Below are positions 8,286 through 16,191 of a stretch of DNA of 19,729 bases, piece after piece; the stretch's first letter is position 1, and each line of letters opens with the position of its first letter. This DNA comes from Fructobacillus cardui. GTDB lineage: Bacteria; Bacillota; Bacilli; Lactobacillales; Lactobacillaceae. Below the pieces are notes generated by a model. The model was not told where the DNA came from. It did not search any database and worked only from the letters and a program-made list of their open reading frames with translations. The stretch is from assembly GCF_023218935.1 (NCBI RefSeq), contig NZ_JAJIAL010000016.1. One strand, given 5' to 3'. Both the position numbers and the translations under genes were made by a program.

Positions 8286-8666
8286 TTATAAGTATTGAAT
8301 GTCAAGCTCCAGCACCCCATGCCACAACGGAATGTCCGTTGATTGATCAGCAATCATTTGCTGGTTAGTGTTGGTCACTTGATACTTGAAATTATCTGTA
8401 TGTTGATAATTGATAACTGTTGCTTGCAAAGCATCCATGATTTCTAGCACTTCAGAACGGTGGTTAAATTCCGCATACACATCAACTTGAATGTGCGTTG
8501 TTCCCAATGTCCGCCCTTTAGTTGGAATATCTGTGTTTTGCTGATTTCCAACAAAAACAAAAGGATATGACTGGCTTTCGTCTGGTAAATAGTCGAAAGT
8601 GTCATACCCTTGTTTTTTCGACAGCTCAATAACTGTCTGAAATATTTCGTTGTACGGATTGTTCAT
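8286..8666 (-). CDS. Tail terminator / tail completion protein (DUF806/DUF3168-like)
   Basis: A 126-residue protein immediately before the tube gene and overlapping the HK97 gp10-like gene by four bases (ATGA). The layout of a short N-terminal helix, then YDTFDYLPDESQSYPFVFVG, then TLGTTHIQVDVYAEFNHRSE, and a closing strand (LWHGVLELDIQYL) fits the small alpha/beta tail terminator fold of lactic phages. This protein would cap the tail tube and form the joint with the head. The assignment rests on position and overall pattern rather than a single diagnostic motif, so it could also be called a generic head-tail joining protein. Confidence 0.7.
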   Translation of the reverse strand: MNNPYNEIFQTVIELSKKQGYDTFDYLPDESQSYPFVFVGNQQNTDIPTKGRTLGTTHIQVDVYAEFNHRSEVLEIMDALQATVINYQHTDNFKYQVTNTNQQMIADQSTDIPLWHGVLELDIQYL

Positions 8667-9046
8667 TTAGCCAACCTCTTCAATTTATTTATGAAGTTTG
8701 GTTTTTCGTTTCGGAACGGGTCGCCAAGATAATTACGAGCCGTTTGATATCTAGTACCAAATTCTGGGTATCCAGCATAATCAGCTTCGTATAATATTTC
8801 TCCGCTATAGTCGCTTATCTTAAGGACATGGCTTCTCTTAAGGTTTCCACCTACATATCCCTTAGGCTTCTTTGTTTTAGCCGGATACCTTTCGCCCCAA
8901 CCAACGGGAACTAGTTGCTGGCTCTTTCTCGATACAATCGTGGCTGAATTCTTGACAATAGCTTTGGCTTCCTTCATCTTGCCAACTTCTTCAATGCGCT
9001 TAATTAAGTCGTCCATTCCGTCAAAATTTACTTCAAAATCTGCCAT
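8663..9046 (-). CDS. HK97 gp10-like tail completion / head-tail joining protein
   Basis: A 127-residue protein starting at the ATG at 9046 (MADFEVNFDGMDDLIKRIEE), preceded by GGGGTGG nine bases upstream. A longer open frame exists upstream, but its extra 33 residues lie inside the preceding gene and look non-coding. 'GMDDLIKRIEEVG' at the N-terminus, 'KSQQLVPVGWGERYP', and 'ADYAGYPEFGTRYQTARNYL' with 'GDPFRNE' are hallmarks of the HK97 gp10 family: the conserved 'YPEFGTRYQ...PF' near the end is especially clear. The gene overlaps its upstream neighbour by 14 bases and its downstream neighbour by four. It probably acts at the neck or tail-end joint during assembly. Confidence 0.85.
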   Translation of the reverse strand: MADFEVNFDGMDDLIKRIEEVGKMKEAKAIVKNSATIVSRKSQQLVPVGWGERYPAKTKKPKGYVGGNLKRSHVLKISDYSGEILYEADYAGYPEFGTRYQTARNYLGDPFRNEKPNFINKLKRLAK

Positions 9047-9305
9047 GATATTCCACCCCATAAATGGTCGAAGCACGGTCAGTATAGGTACTGTTCTCAA
9101 TTTTGAAGTTATCACCATCAATAACCATGTAACCTGACCGCACATTTACCTTGTTTTGGAAGCGAACAGCAATTCGCCCCTGCTTAACCGAACCGAACAC
9201 TAGATTCTGGGCTTTAACGCCCATACTCGTCACGTTGACTGGGTATACTTCCTGTTGATTGACTAACTTGTCGTCAACGAACTGTAATCGCTTGTTATAC
9301 CGCAT
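9033..9305 (-). CDS. Head closure (stopper-like) protein
   Basis: A 90-residue protein starting at the ATG at 9305 (MRYNKRLQFVDDKLVNQQEV), four bases after the stop of the connector gene. An upstream in-frame extension to 9464 overlaps the connector by more than 150 bases and looks like out-of-frame sequence, so I reject it. The rest is mostly beta strand (GSVKQGRIAVRFQNKVNVRS, then GYMVIDGDNFKIENS), consistent with the small beta-barrel head-completion proteins found between the connector and gp10-like genes in SPP1- or TP901-1-type modules. The ribosome binding site is weak (GGTG), so translation is probably coupled to the gene before it. The role is inferred mainly from gene order. Confidence 0.65.
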   Translation of the reverse strand: MRYNKRLQFVDDKLVNQQEVYPVNVTSMGVKAQNLVFGSVKQGRIAVRFQNKVNVRSGYMVIDGDNFKIENSTYTDRASTIYGVEYHGRF

Positions 9306-9309
9306 ATAA

Positions 9310-9639
9310 TCACCACATGATAATCTTTCCACGATTCTGTTCGGCCATATAACGAGAGATTGTTGAGGCGTACTCATCGAAATCACTGCTTGGATAGCTA
9401 ATAGACTCTCCGTCTTGTGAGTAAGATGAATAGCCTTCGTTTCCAAGTCGATTAAATCGAGCAAGCACTACATTCTTGACAATAGGCTCTAGTTGGTTTG
9501 GCACAACCTGCTCATCTACCATCATGGCCAGTTGGTCACGAGTCATTACTTCTAACGTCTTGATCACGTCATCTTGTAAATCGTCCTTAATGCCAGCCAA
9601 TGTCTTGACCGTATCAAGGACACTTGGCTTATCTGTCAT
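9310..9639 (-). CDS. Head-tail connector (adaptor, gp6/gp15-like)
   Basis: A 109-residue, mostly helical acidic protein right after the major capsid gene. Its layout is typical of the Phage_connect/gp6-like adaptors that sit under the portal: an N-terminal pair of helices (VLDTVKTLAGIKDDLQDDVI), the turn VPNQLEPIVKNVVLARFNRL, then GNEGYSSYSQDGESISY. In particular 'RFNRLGNEGYSSYSQDGES' is a widely shared signature of this family in Firmicutes phages. The ATG at 9639 follows AAGGAGGCCTGA. It should form a ring linking portal to the head closure protein encoded next. Confidence 0.85.
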   Translation of the reverse strand: MTDKPSVLDTVKTLAGIKDDLQDDVIKTLEVMTRDQLAMMVDEQVVPNQLEPIVKNVVLARFNRLGNEGYSSYSQDGESISYPSSDFDEYASTISRYMAEQNRGKIIMW

Positions 9640-9649
9640 TCAGGCCTCC

Positions 9650-10651
9650 TTACTTTGATTCAGTAGCTGTCTTAGCATCTGTTGCTGGCTTTGCCTTCGT
9701 GTTCGCCTTTGCATTCTTGTCATTACTGTCTGTTCCATCACCAGGAACAGCACCAAGAACATCATCACTAGCGGTTACATTCAATGTTGCAAATGCATCC
9801 TGACGTACTGGCAATACGGCAACGTCCATTGTCACCTTCATGGCAACCATTTCTTGTTCGAACAAGTTGATAGGTGTACCATCTTCGTTCGTCAACGTAG
9901 ACAACTGAGCTGACTTGTCAATTTCAACTTCCAAGTTACCTGGCAAGCCATAGTACAAATAGTCGAAGTTACCAAATACCAAGTCGCCCTTGTTCAATAC
10001 ACCTGGCTGAGTGTCAACAACAGGCATACCATCTAATGTCTTGGCTGCTGAGTCATACAACTTGTCAGGGTACAATCCTGCATCCTTTTGGATAGCAGTA
10101 CGCAAAGCTGGGTTGTTCGTCAAAGTTGACAAGAATGCGTTACCTTGCAATCCCTTGTCGTAGAGCTTGTTTTCCAAAGCCAAGATATTGTCATAGTTAA
10201 TATCACCAGACAATACTGAACCGTTGGTCTTGGCAGCGTTAGTCAATGAATCAGCATAAGGAGTGTTAATTCCCTTGATAACAGCCAAGTCAATTGCCTT
10301 GTCCATTTGTTCAACGATCAATGGTGTTACTTCTGAGAAGAAGTTAGAGTATGAGTAGTTCAAGAATTCCTTAGACACAGGAATAATAACGGCCAACTTC
10401 TTAGCTTCCAACTTGGCTTGCAAGAAAGTAGGCTTTGAAGTAGCAATTCGTTGTGTTTCACCAGTCCAGTAGGCGCCACCTACTCCAGTCATGAATGAGA
10501 ATTTCTTAGTCTTTTGGCCTTGCATTTCCACATTCTTTGCGACTTGCAAGATAGCTGATTGACCCATGATTCGGTCAATAATATTTGTTGCCACATCTGA
10601 TGGAACAGATTGAGTGGTCATCACGTTGTTTGGGTTAAATTGTTGTACCAT
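9650..10651 (-). CDS. Major capsid protein (HK97 fold)
   Basis: A 333-residue protein after the scaffold gene, with AAAGGAGACTAAAAC before its ATG. The block GAYWTGETQRIATSKPTFLQ followed by AKLEAKKLAVIIPVSKEFLN is the classic HK97-type E-loop/spine region, and TPLIVEQMDKAIDLAVIKGI continues the long helix. There is no N-terminal delta domain and no protease gene nearby, so assembly relies on the separate scaffold. The last 30 or so residues (DSNDKNAKANTKAKPATDAK) are a low-complexity charged tail, unusual for the fold and probably exposed or involved in decoration. No sign of frameshift or truncation. Confidence 0.92.
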   Translation of the reverse strand: MVQQFNPNNVMTTQSVPSDVATNIIDRIMGQSAILQVAKNVEMQGQKTKKFSFMTGVGGAYWTGETQRIATSKPTFLQAKLEAKKLAVIIPVSKEFLNYSYSNFFSEVTPLIVEQMDKAIDLAVIKGINTPYADSLTNAAKTNGSVLSGDINYDNILALENKLYDKGLQGNAFLSTLTNNPALRTAIQKDAGLYPDKLYDSAAKTLDGMPVVDTQPGVLNKGDLVFGNFDYLYYGLPGNLEVEIDKSAQLSTLTNEDGTPINLFEQEMVAMKVTMDVAVLPVRQDAFATLNVTASDDVLGAVPGDGTDSNDKNAKANTKAKPATDAKTATESK

Positions 10652-10664
10652 GTTTTAGTCTCCT

Positions 10665-11216
10665 TTACTTAATTACACGGTTTTTTTGTGCCAATTCTGA
10701 AATTGAAACAGCACCACTTAGCTTGGTAGATGAAGCGTTAGGTGTCTTTTGCTTTGACAGCTCATCAACTCGCTTGTTGACAGAATCAGCAATCACCTTC
10801 TTGAGATAGTTGATGTTATTGTTCGTTGTCTCTACATCATCACTTAGAATCAACGACACCAATTCATCTTCATTAGGCAATCCCGATTCAGCCAATGTAG
10901 ACTTGGCTTGAATTGAATATTCGAGTCGCTTCAATTCTTGCTCACGCTTCGACAATTCCTTGTCACGGTCAGCTTGTTCTGCCTTAATTCGGTCAGCTTC
11001 TGTCATGCGGGCTAACTTCTTAGCCTTGTCTTCACGTTCCTTTGCTTCTTCTTCCCACTTACTGCGGGCAGTTTCAATCGCCTTGGCAACTTTCTTGTCC
11101 ATAAAGCTATCGAGTTCAGATTGAGACTCAAAGCTAATGCCGTCTTTCTTGATTTCAGCTTGTTTGTCTTCGTTCTGATCTTCTACAACTTCGGTTTGTG
11201 AATCTTTGTTTTCCAT
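10665..11216 (-). CDS. Capsid scaffolding protein (DUF4355)
   Basis: A 183-residue, highly charged protein directly upstream of the capsid gene. Residues about 45-110 form a long predicted coiled coil (KKVAKAIETARSKWEEEAKE, then KELSKREQELKRLEYSIQAK). It is followed by LAESGLPNEDELVSLILSDD and a C-terminal basic end (ISELAQKNRVIK). This arrangement of acidic N-terminus, coiled coil and 'GLP.E....L' block is the DUF4355 scaffold family. The basic C-terminus would bind capsid subunits. The ATG is preceded by GGGAGGAGTAAGTA, a strong site. It should be lost from mature heads. Confidence 0.87.
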   Translation of the reverse strand: MENKDSQTEVVEDQNEDKQAEIKKDGISFESQSELDSFMDKKVAKAIETARSKWEEEAKEREDKAKKLARMTEADRIKAEQADRDKELSKREQELKRLEYSIQAKSTLAESGLPNEDELVSLILSDDVETTNNNINYLKKVIADSVNKRVDELSKQKTPNASSTKLSGAVSISELAQKNRVIK

Positions 11217-11228
11217 TACTTACTCCTC

Positions 11229-11336
11229 CCATACACACCTAATCGAAAGCAAAATAAAAAGACCCATATACGACTCATTGAGCCCCATACACGTCTTTAA
11301 ATTCTTATTGCTATCAAATACTAGTCCGTACACGAT
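11229..11336 (-). repeat. Gap between MuF and scaffold genes: four imperfect repeats and a hairpin
   Basis: The 163-base gap (11217-11379) is the largest break inside the late operon. On the minus strand four related 9- to 11-mers occur, with plus-strand starts at 11229 (CCATACACACC), 11264 (CCATATACGAC), 11285 (CCATACACGTC) and 11326 (CCGTACACGAT). The middle two sit inside a weak inverted repeat (AAAGAC with GTCTTT, inner CTC-AAT-GAG) followed by TTTTATTTT, so it could act as an attenuator lowering or balancing scaffold and capsid transcription, or as an RNA-binding site. The only ORF (22 codons from 11288) lacks a ribosome binding site. Confidence 0.4.
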
Positions 11337-11379
11337 AATTGTTATTTGAACAGTTTAAGGACTTGTTCAGGTCACGTTA

Positions 11380-12294
11380 TTAATCATCTAATACTGGCAT
11401 AATTGAACACATACAATTTGGGTGGAACGGATACATATTCGTCCCAACTTCTGCTTCTGATAGTTTATATGGACCAGATTTCGCTATGCTAATACACGTC
11501 TGACAGGCTCTTCGTTCATACACAATTTCGTACCTATCAATACCTGACTGCTTGTAAGAATCACGTTGAACATCACCTTGGACTCTGGCCGTTTCTGTTA
11601 TCAACAATCTTCCTGACTGTGAAGGTTGAACACTGAACACATCACGAAATTCCTTGTTGAATTGGTTAGGATTCTTTCCTTGCAAGATAACCTTATTCAA
11701 CGTCTCATTTAGCTTATTCTTAAGCTGTTCTGTGTTCTTCCAGATATTTGTGCTAAACGTGTAAGAACCTTCACCAGCGAGCGAATAGGCCGTATTAACT
11801 AGTTGAGATGCAGATGCAGTTGTGTAGGCAACACTTTGTCCTAATATCATTGACTGACGTTTGTATTCATCAATAGCTTGTTGCGTTAAGTAGTCTTCTG
11901 TACTACTTGTAATTCGACCGTTTAATTTATCAATTTCAAGCGCCATTTCAAGTTGTAACAACTTAAGACGACTAACACGAATCTTAAGATTATACAGTTT
12001 CAAATCGGCATTAGCATTGTCAGAGAAGTCCTTATCAGCAACATATTGCTTCACTTTATCAACGAATCGAGTCACGTCAGCCTTATCAGCCAACTTCATC
12101 GCTTCGTCCATCGTCATTCCTTGGCCTTTGGCGTATCGAATGAAGTTGCGGTTAATATCGTCAGTAATATCATTAAGCGCCTGGTCATATAGCTTGTTCA
12201 GAACTTTAAGCTGTTCACCAGAGGAATTCTTGATGTCATCAGCATGGTCTAACTCACGTTGTACCCAATATGATTTACTCTGCTTGTCCACCAT
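11380..12294 (-). CDS. MuF-like minor head morphogenesis protein (SPP1 gp7 family)
   Basis: A 304-residue protein whose ATG lies 20 bases inside the 3' end of the portal gene, as is usual for this pair. The N-terminal 220 residues are helical and lysine/glutamate rich. The C-terminal MuF domain is clear: LLITETARVQGDVQRDSYKQ, then YERRACQTCISIAKSGPY and MYPFHPNCMCSIMPV. The Cys-x-x-Cys and His-Pro-Asn-Cys-x-Cys residues look intact and could bind metal. It is a minor head protein bound to the portal and may be ejected with the DNA in SPP1-like phages. It carries no obvious toxin domain fused at the C-terminus, unlike some polymorphic MuF proteins. Confidence 0.88.
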   Translation of the reverse strand: MVDKQSKSYWVQRELDHADDIKNSSGEQLKVLNKLYDQALNDITDDINRNFIRYAKGQGMTMDEAMKLADKADVTRFVDKVKQYVADKDFSDNANADLKLYNLKIRVSRLKLLQLEMALEIDKLNGRITSSTEDYLTQQAIDEYKRQSMILGQSVAYTTASASQLVNTAYSLAGEGSYTFSTNIWKNTEQLKNKLNETLNKVILQGKNPNQFNKEFRDVFSVQPSQSGRLLITETARVQGDVQRDSYKQSGIDRYEIVYERRACQTCISIAKSGPYKLSEAEVGTNMYPFHPNCMCSIMPVLDD

Positions 12295-13780
12295 CTACTT
12301 CATCTCCCTTGTCGGAATCAAATTTTATATTATTAATTGGCTCTGACTGGTCTAGCTCTTCTTCATGCTCAGTAGCTAGATTATTCTCTTCGGTAGTAGC
12401 ATCTGTGAAGTGCGTCTGGTCGTACATTGTCTTTCGTGACAGCGGAATACCTGCATTTGTCAGCATTTGCACCTCTTCGCTTACTGCGTATGGCAAGTTC
12501 GGTGTAAACGTGACATTGACTGCCGTATAGTTAGACAATCCGCCTTTCAAGTTAGAAGTTAGTGTGCCTAACAATTCATACCGCCGACCAAGTGACCGCT
12601 TGAATGAGTTCATCGTCTGGGCAATGGCCTGCTCAAAGCCAAAAATCTTATAACGCATTGCAACGCCACTAGCATTACCGCCAAATGATTCATCAGCAAG
12701 ATTAGGCACGTTGGACATCATGAAGATGTCCTTGAACAGCCGTTGCTGATAATTCCCACTCGCCGTGGAATTAAATTCAGGATTAATGTACTTGGCATCA
12801 ATACTGGTGCTGTTACCTTCTCTATCCGTTCCTGACTGCAAGGCCAGCACACCATATTGCTTAATGTTGTTGATGAGCTGGCTTACACCGTCTTTCCCCT
12901 TAGGAGCTTGGAAGTCGCCACTAATGACCAGTAACGAATTAACCACATCAGTCATGTAGTTGGAAGTGTCGGAATTAACAGCATCATAGGCATCAATCAG
13001 ACTGATTACGTCCTCATACCAACCTGTGCGGTAACGATTGCTAGAATATTCAACGATTGGCACTTGGTTGTAGAAGTGAGGCGTGCTGTCTGTTTCTTTC
13101 AAAGCACCAACAGCCTGTGTGATGTTAGCGAATGTGACAATCTCATTAGCCGTGTACAAGCTGACACTGTACTGTGTCTGGTTATTATCCAGCGTATCAA
13201 TTTCTACCATTCGAACCGCCGCCAACGGATTACGCTCAATCGTATTGTCATAGATAACGAAAGTTTCGAATACGTTAGATAACTTAACGTTGTTGTTCGA
13301 GTTTTCATCACGATACTGTAATTCATATGCTCGTCCATACTTAGCCACGTCATACATCAGTTCGTTATCAAGCGTAGGCACATCGTTGTATTGATTGAAC
13401 GCATCGATTAATTTCTGCTCGCTGTCATCACCAACGGTGTACTTAACAGGGACTGACGTTGTGTAGCCAGCCACGAACTGGGCAATAATCTTGCCAAAGT
13501 TGTGCGCTCTACGATAGTCAGCCTTGTTTTCTTCCTTCTTCTTAGGACGGCTATAAATTGTTGAATTAAGCCCCTTAGAGTATTCGTCCAACACTTGCAA
13601 TCTTGGAATTTGATTGTCTAAAAAATGCTTGATAATCTTACCAAGCATCAGATAGTTATTATTAGTTAAGTCGTCCAGTGAATCGACTAGATAATTGATA
13701 TTGCTTGCCGTATCGAACGGGAATGATTCACCGTTCATAATCGACTTAATATCTCGTTCGAAATTATTAACTACTGCCAT
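12275..13780 (-). CDS. Portal protein (SPP1 gp6-like)
   Basis: A 501-residue protein starting at an ATG that shares one base with the terminase stop (TAATG). Motifs typical of the Phage_prot_Gp6 family include DNQIPRLQVLDEYSKGLNST near residue 52, then RRAHNFGKIIAQFVAGYTTS, DDSEQKLIDAFNQYNDVPTL, and AYDAVNSDTSNYMTDVVNSL, followed by a wing/crown region ending in an acidic tail (DSDKGDEVDGGQAE). Twelve copies would form the DNA entry and exit ring at one vertex and dock the terminase. Length is normal for the family and no frame damage is visible. Confidence 0.92.
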   Translation of the reverse strand: MAVVNNFERDIKSIMNGESFPFDTASNINYLVDSLDDLTNNNYLMLGKIIKHFLDNQIPRLQVLDEYSKGLNSTIYSRPKKKEENKADYRRAHNFGKIIAQFVAGYTTSVPVKYTVGDDSEQKLIDAFNQYNDVPTLDNELMYDVAKYGRAYELQYRDENSNNNVKLSNVFETFVIYDNTIERNPLAAVRMVEIDTLDNNQTQYSVSLYTANEIVTFANITQAVGALKETDSTPHFYNQVPIVEYSSNRYRTGWYEDVISLIDAYDAVNSDTSNYMTDVVNSLLVISGDFQAPKGKDGVSQLINNIKQYGVLALQSGTDREGNSTSIDAKYINPEFNSTASGNYQQRLFKDIFMMSNVPNLADESFGGNASGVAMRYKIFGFEQAIAQTMNSFKRSLGRRYELLGTLTSNLKGGLSNYTAVNVTFTPNLPYAVSEEVQMLTNAGIPLSRKTMYDQTHFTDATTEENNLATEHEEELDQSEPINNIKFDSDKGDEVDGGQAE

Positions 13781-15015
13781 TACATGTATCCTTTCAGCTT
13801 GGCCAAATCAGCAATGTCCATTGTGTTTTGTTCCATGGCAAGCTTGTCGTTGTAAATCACATAGCGGATGGCGTCCATTAAGTGGTCATTCTCCTTCACC
13901 ACATCGCCGTTCTTGCCCCACACATAGCGGTATATTTCACTCCTGAACGTTGGACAGTCATCATAGACAACGTTGAACTGATTGTTGTGAATCTTGTCAG
14001 CCACCGCTTCAATACCGTTAGCTACATTCTTGTTGGCCTTAAGCGCCCTGATTCCATTCTGCTTCAGGTCATAGATATGCTCTGGATTGGCCGTGTCACA
14101 GTAGAAGGTAATATCGCCATAGCGGTCTTGAATATCTTTGGCAACATTGATCCAATGGTCAATTGACTTCTTGCTGTCTACATGCTCTTCCATCAGCGTG
14201 TATTTGCCGTCTTTAAATCCAATCACTGCAAAGGCTGTCGGGTGATTGAAACCCCAATCGACACCAACCATAAATCTCTCGTAACTCTGACCAAAAGCCT
14301 CATCACGAGTAACAGTCATGGTGTCTTTGTTAAATTCAGGATAGACAGCACCTTCTCCGCTTACCCACAAACCTTTGATATAACGGTCATAAAACATGCC
14401 AGGTGGAACAGTCGCTTTGTAATTTTGTTTGTATCCTTCGTCCAACATCTCGTTATCGTCAAACTCGAAGTGATATGCCTGAATACCATCGTGGCCAGAT
14501 TTCTCAATGTAATCTTTCAACAGCCAATGTTCGGGGTTGTCTGGGTTGGTATCACAGATAACAACAGCGCCCTTACCAGAGCAACGTGACCTGATTTCAT
14601 CAAATACGACTTTGTTGCAAAGGCTCGCTTCGTTAATGTAAGCACCAAACGCTGTCATACCACGAATACGACCAATACCCGAGATTGAACCAGTGGAAGT
14701 CTGCACGATGCGGACACCCATTAATTCGAACTCGTTATACTTATTCATTTGAATGCTGATTCCCATATTCTGCAGTTCAGCAATGATATTCCGCTGAATG
14801 TTGGCCATTGTGTAACCAGCCAGAATGTACTGCGGGTTAGACACGCCAACTTCATCAGCGTTCTTCTTGGCATTGGCTACTAGCATGAGGAAAAGTAAGT
14901 TATCTAGGAAAGTTTTTCCACTCCGCTTGGCTCCATACAAAATAAGCAATTTTAAATCACCTAAAGTACGATTGACCTCGGCAATTACTTGATGTTGTTT
15001 AGTTGTTAGTTTCAT
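13780..15015 (-). CDS. terL: Terminase large subunit (PBSX family)
   Basis: A 411-residue packaging motor. Walker A is GAKRSGKT at residues 28-35; a Walker B-like AYINEA lies near residue 128, followed by VVICDTNPDNPEHWL as coupling segment. The C-terminal RNase H-like nuclease has VGVDWGFNHPTAFAVIGF near residue 252 with the first metal-binding Asp, DTANPEH near 305, and DHLMDAIRYV near 380 with the last acidic residues. This is the PBSX-type (Terminase_3) large subunit. Relatives often package by headful from a pac site, so circularly permuted ends are likely but not shown by sequence. Its start overlaps the small subunit stop by four bases (ATGA). Confidence 0.94.
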   Translation of the reverse strand: MKLTTKQHQVIAEVNRTLGDLKLLILYGAKRSGKTFLDNLLFLMLVANAKKNADEVGVSNPQYILAGYTMANIQRNIIAELQNMGISIQMNKYNEFELMGVRIVQTSTGSISGIGRIRGMTAFGAYINEASLCNKVVFDEIRSRCSGKGAVVICDTNPDNPEHWLLKDYIEKSGHDGIQAYHFEFDDNEMLDEGYKQNYKATVPPGMFYDRYIKGLWVSGEGAVYPEFNKDTMTVTRDEAFGQSYERFMVGVDWGFNHPTAFAVIGFKDGKYTLMEEHVDSKKSIDHWINVAKDIQDRYGDITFYCDTANPEHIYDLKQNGIRALKANKNVANGIEAVADKIHNNQFNVVYDDCPTFRSEIYRYVWGKNGDVVKENDHLMDAIRYVIYNDKLAMEQNTMDIADLAKLKGYM

Positions 15016-15512
15016 TTAACGCCTCCTAGACTGTCTGCAATTCCTCGTAGCATGTCATCTTGATTATCACCGCCACCTTGCAACTCCTTTGCCTTGGCCT
15101 CCAAAATATCTGCTTCAGCAATCGCTTTTCGTAGCTGTTGCTCGGCCAACTTATCAGAACCTGGATAGCGCTTAAGTATCTCTTTAGTCGCCGTTATACG
15201 AGTCTTTAAATCAGCCTCTTTCTCGGTCGTCTCGACACCAACAGGAGTAGCCACAACAACAGTTTCTTTGACTTCGCCTCTAGCTATACTAGTCAGCAAT
15301 TGAACAGCCTCTGTGGCGCTCATAATGCGCTTAGCTTCCATTTCAGACATGCGTTCATCTATGTAATTTTTAATAACAGGTTTTAACAGGTTTTCATTCC
15401 CCATTTGTTGAGCAGTTTTCTTGCTGTAACCCGCTTTAATAGCTGACTGAGTAGCATTTCCAGACTCAATATATTCATCAGCAAATCTCTTCTGCTTTAC
15501 CGTCAATTTCAT
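15012..15512 (-). CDS. terS: Terminase small subunit (Terminase_2 family)
   Basis: A 166-residue DNA-binding packaging subunit. The N-terminal winged/HTH domain reads LTVKQKRFADEYIESGNATQ and then SAIKAGYSKKTAQQMGNENL, the diagnostic Terminase_2 pattern. A helical oligomerisation region follows (DLKTRITATKEILKRYPGSD), and the C-terminus is glycine rich. It should recognise the packaging start site, often located inside its own gene in this type. It is preceded by a strong AAAGGAGGAG site and lies only about 40 bases after a terminator hairpin, so its promoter must lie further upstream or transcription must read through. It is the first gene of the tightly packed late operon. Confidence 0.9.
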   Translation of the reverse strand: MKLTVKQKRFADEYIESGNATQSAIKAGYSKKTAQQMGNENLLKPVIKNYIDERMSEMEAKRIMSATEAVQLLTSIARGEVKETVVVATPVGVETTEKEADLKTRITATKEILKRYPGSDKLAEQQLRKAIAEADILEAKAKELQGGGDNQDDMLRGIADSLGGVK

Positions 15513-15551
15513 GTCATTGTTGCTCCTCCTTTCTTCTTAAATTTATGTACT

Positions 15552-15575
15552 AAAAAAGACAGTCTATGCTGTCTC
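15552..15575 (-). terminator. Rho-independent terminator before the terminase genes
   Basis: The minus strand has AGACAG-CATAGA-CTGTCT followed by six T's. The stem overlaps the stop of the preceding 70-residue gene. Only six base pairs, so it may be leaky; late transcription probably reads through. Confidence 0.65.
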
Positions 15576-15786
15576 ATTTATCATTCACTTTTCTAAAAAG
15601 GGCAATCGAATGAACAAGCTTAAGGTTGTACATAAACACTCTTTTTTCTGTTTTTAATACAAGAGCATTACCTTTCTTCTTGAAATCAGTAACTCCCTGA
15701 ACCAGAACACCATCAGAATTTTTAAAATTTAACTGTACAGCCATTCCTTCGTCCGAAACATTCACAACAGTTATTTTATATTCCAT
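15574..15786 (-). CDS. Small protein of unknown function (70 aa, beta-rich)
   Basis: A 70-residue protein that I cannot assign to a family. It begins MEYKITVVNVSDEGMAVQLN, continues with NSDGVLVQGVTDFKKKGNAL and ends with KLVHSIALFRKVNDK. The alternating pattern suggests a small beta barrel (PilZ- or Sm-like size), with the 'ALFRKV' end as a short helix or strand, but that is inference. GAGGTGG sits seven bases before the ATG. It overlaps the preceding gene by 11 bases, so the two are probably translated together, and its stop lies in a terminator hairpin. No signal peptide or membrane span. Confidence 0.65.
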   Translation of the reverse strand: MEYKITVVNVSDEGMAVQLNFKNSDGVLVQGVTDFKKKGNALVLKTEKRVFMYNLKLVHSIALFRKVNDK

Positions 15787-15967
15787 CCATCCACCTCATA
15801 TGCTTGTGGTAATTAATCGCACCGTATCGAAATCCTGCCCGCATGTTAGCGTGTCGATAGTCGTGTTTATCTGGCCGTTCATCAGTTACAGTAGCGAACT
15901 GTTTATTAACAGCCGTTGCCTGTTCTTTATGTCGCTGCATTCTAGTCTCTTTATCTTCGTAAACCAT
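15776..15967 (-). CDS. Small basic, histidine-rich protein of unknown function (63 aa)
   Basis: A 63-residue soluble protein with many charged and aromatic residues (MVYEDKETRMQRHKEQATAV at the start, then DKHDYRHANMRAGFRYGAIN and YHKHMRWMDGI). I do not recognise the family. Its ATG overlaps the stop of the 49-residue membrane protein gene by one base (TAATG), with GGAG 11 bases upstream inside that gene. It in turn overlaps the 70-residue gene. The three are therefore probably one translation unit. Confidence 0.6.
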   Translation of the reverse strand: MVYEDKETRMQRHKEQATAVNKQFATVTDERPDKHDYRHANMRAGFRYGAINYHKHMRWMDGI

Positions 15968-16116
15968 TAGAACGTTGCTCCAAACCAGGCAATCTTAATG
16001 CCTAAAGTAATAATACCGATTGCTCCAGTAAATAAACCTACTGCTGTCATGTACAGCGCACCTACACACAACCGCTCAAACGTTCGACCTACATGATTCA
16101 TAATTTTATTTTTCAT
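15967..16116 (-). CDS. Small membrane protein of unknown function (49 aa)
   Basis: A short gene: ATG at 16116 with GGAG seven bases upstream and a TAA stop that overlaps the next ATG. The protein starts MKNKIMNHVGRTFERLCVGA and then has one long hydrophobic span (about residues 18-45: YMTAVGLFTGAIGIITLGIK and following) ending IAWFGATF. The basic N-terminus and single span suggest an N-in membrane protein. It lies directly behind the terminator of the HdeD-like gene. The family is unknown; its size resembles small phage membrane accessory proteins, but that is not evidence of a lysis role. Confidence 0.6.
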   Translation of the reverse strand: MKNKIMNHVGRTFERLCVGALYMTAVGLFTGAIGIITLGIKIAWFGATF

Positions 16117-16126
16117 AATTAACTCC

Positions 16127-16166
16127 AAAATAAAAACCACCGTTAGAATGAACTAACTAGTGGTTT
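16127..16166 (-). terminator. Rho-independent terminator after the HdeD-like gene
   Basis: The minus strand reads AAACCAC-TAG-TTAG-TTCATT-CTAA-CG-GTGGTTT followed by TTATTTT. Two stacked stems of seven and four base pairs with a small internal loop and a T-rich tail make a good terminator. It separates the membrane-protein gene from the three tiny genes that follow. Confidence 0.8.
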
Positions 16167-16191
16167 ATTATTTATTATTCAACTTTACTTA

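Noticed and set aside
9047..9145. N-terminal extension of the gp10-like protein
   Set aside because: It overlaps the head closure gene, and the family start MADFEVNFDGMDD begins at 9046.
9306..9464. N-terminal extension of the head closure protein
   Set aside because: It lies out of frame inside the connector gene, has no ribosome binding site and reads like shadow sequence; ATG 9305 fits gene spacing.
11221..11288. 22-codon ORF between MuF and scaffold genes
   Set aside because: No ribosome binding site, and it coincides with the repeats and hairpin; no support as a gene.
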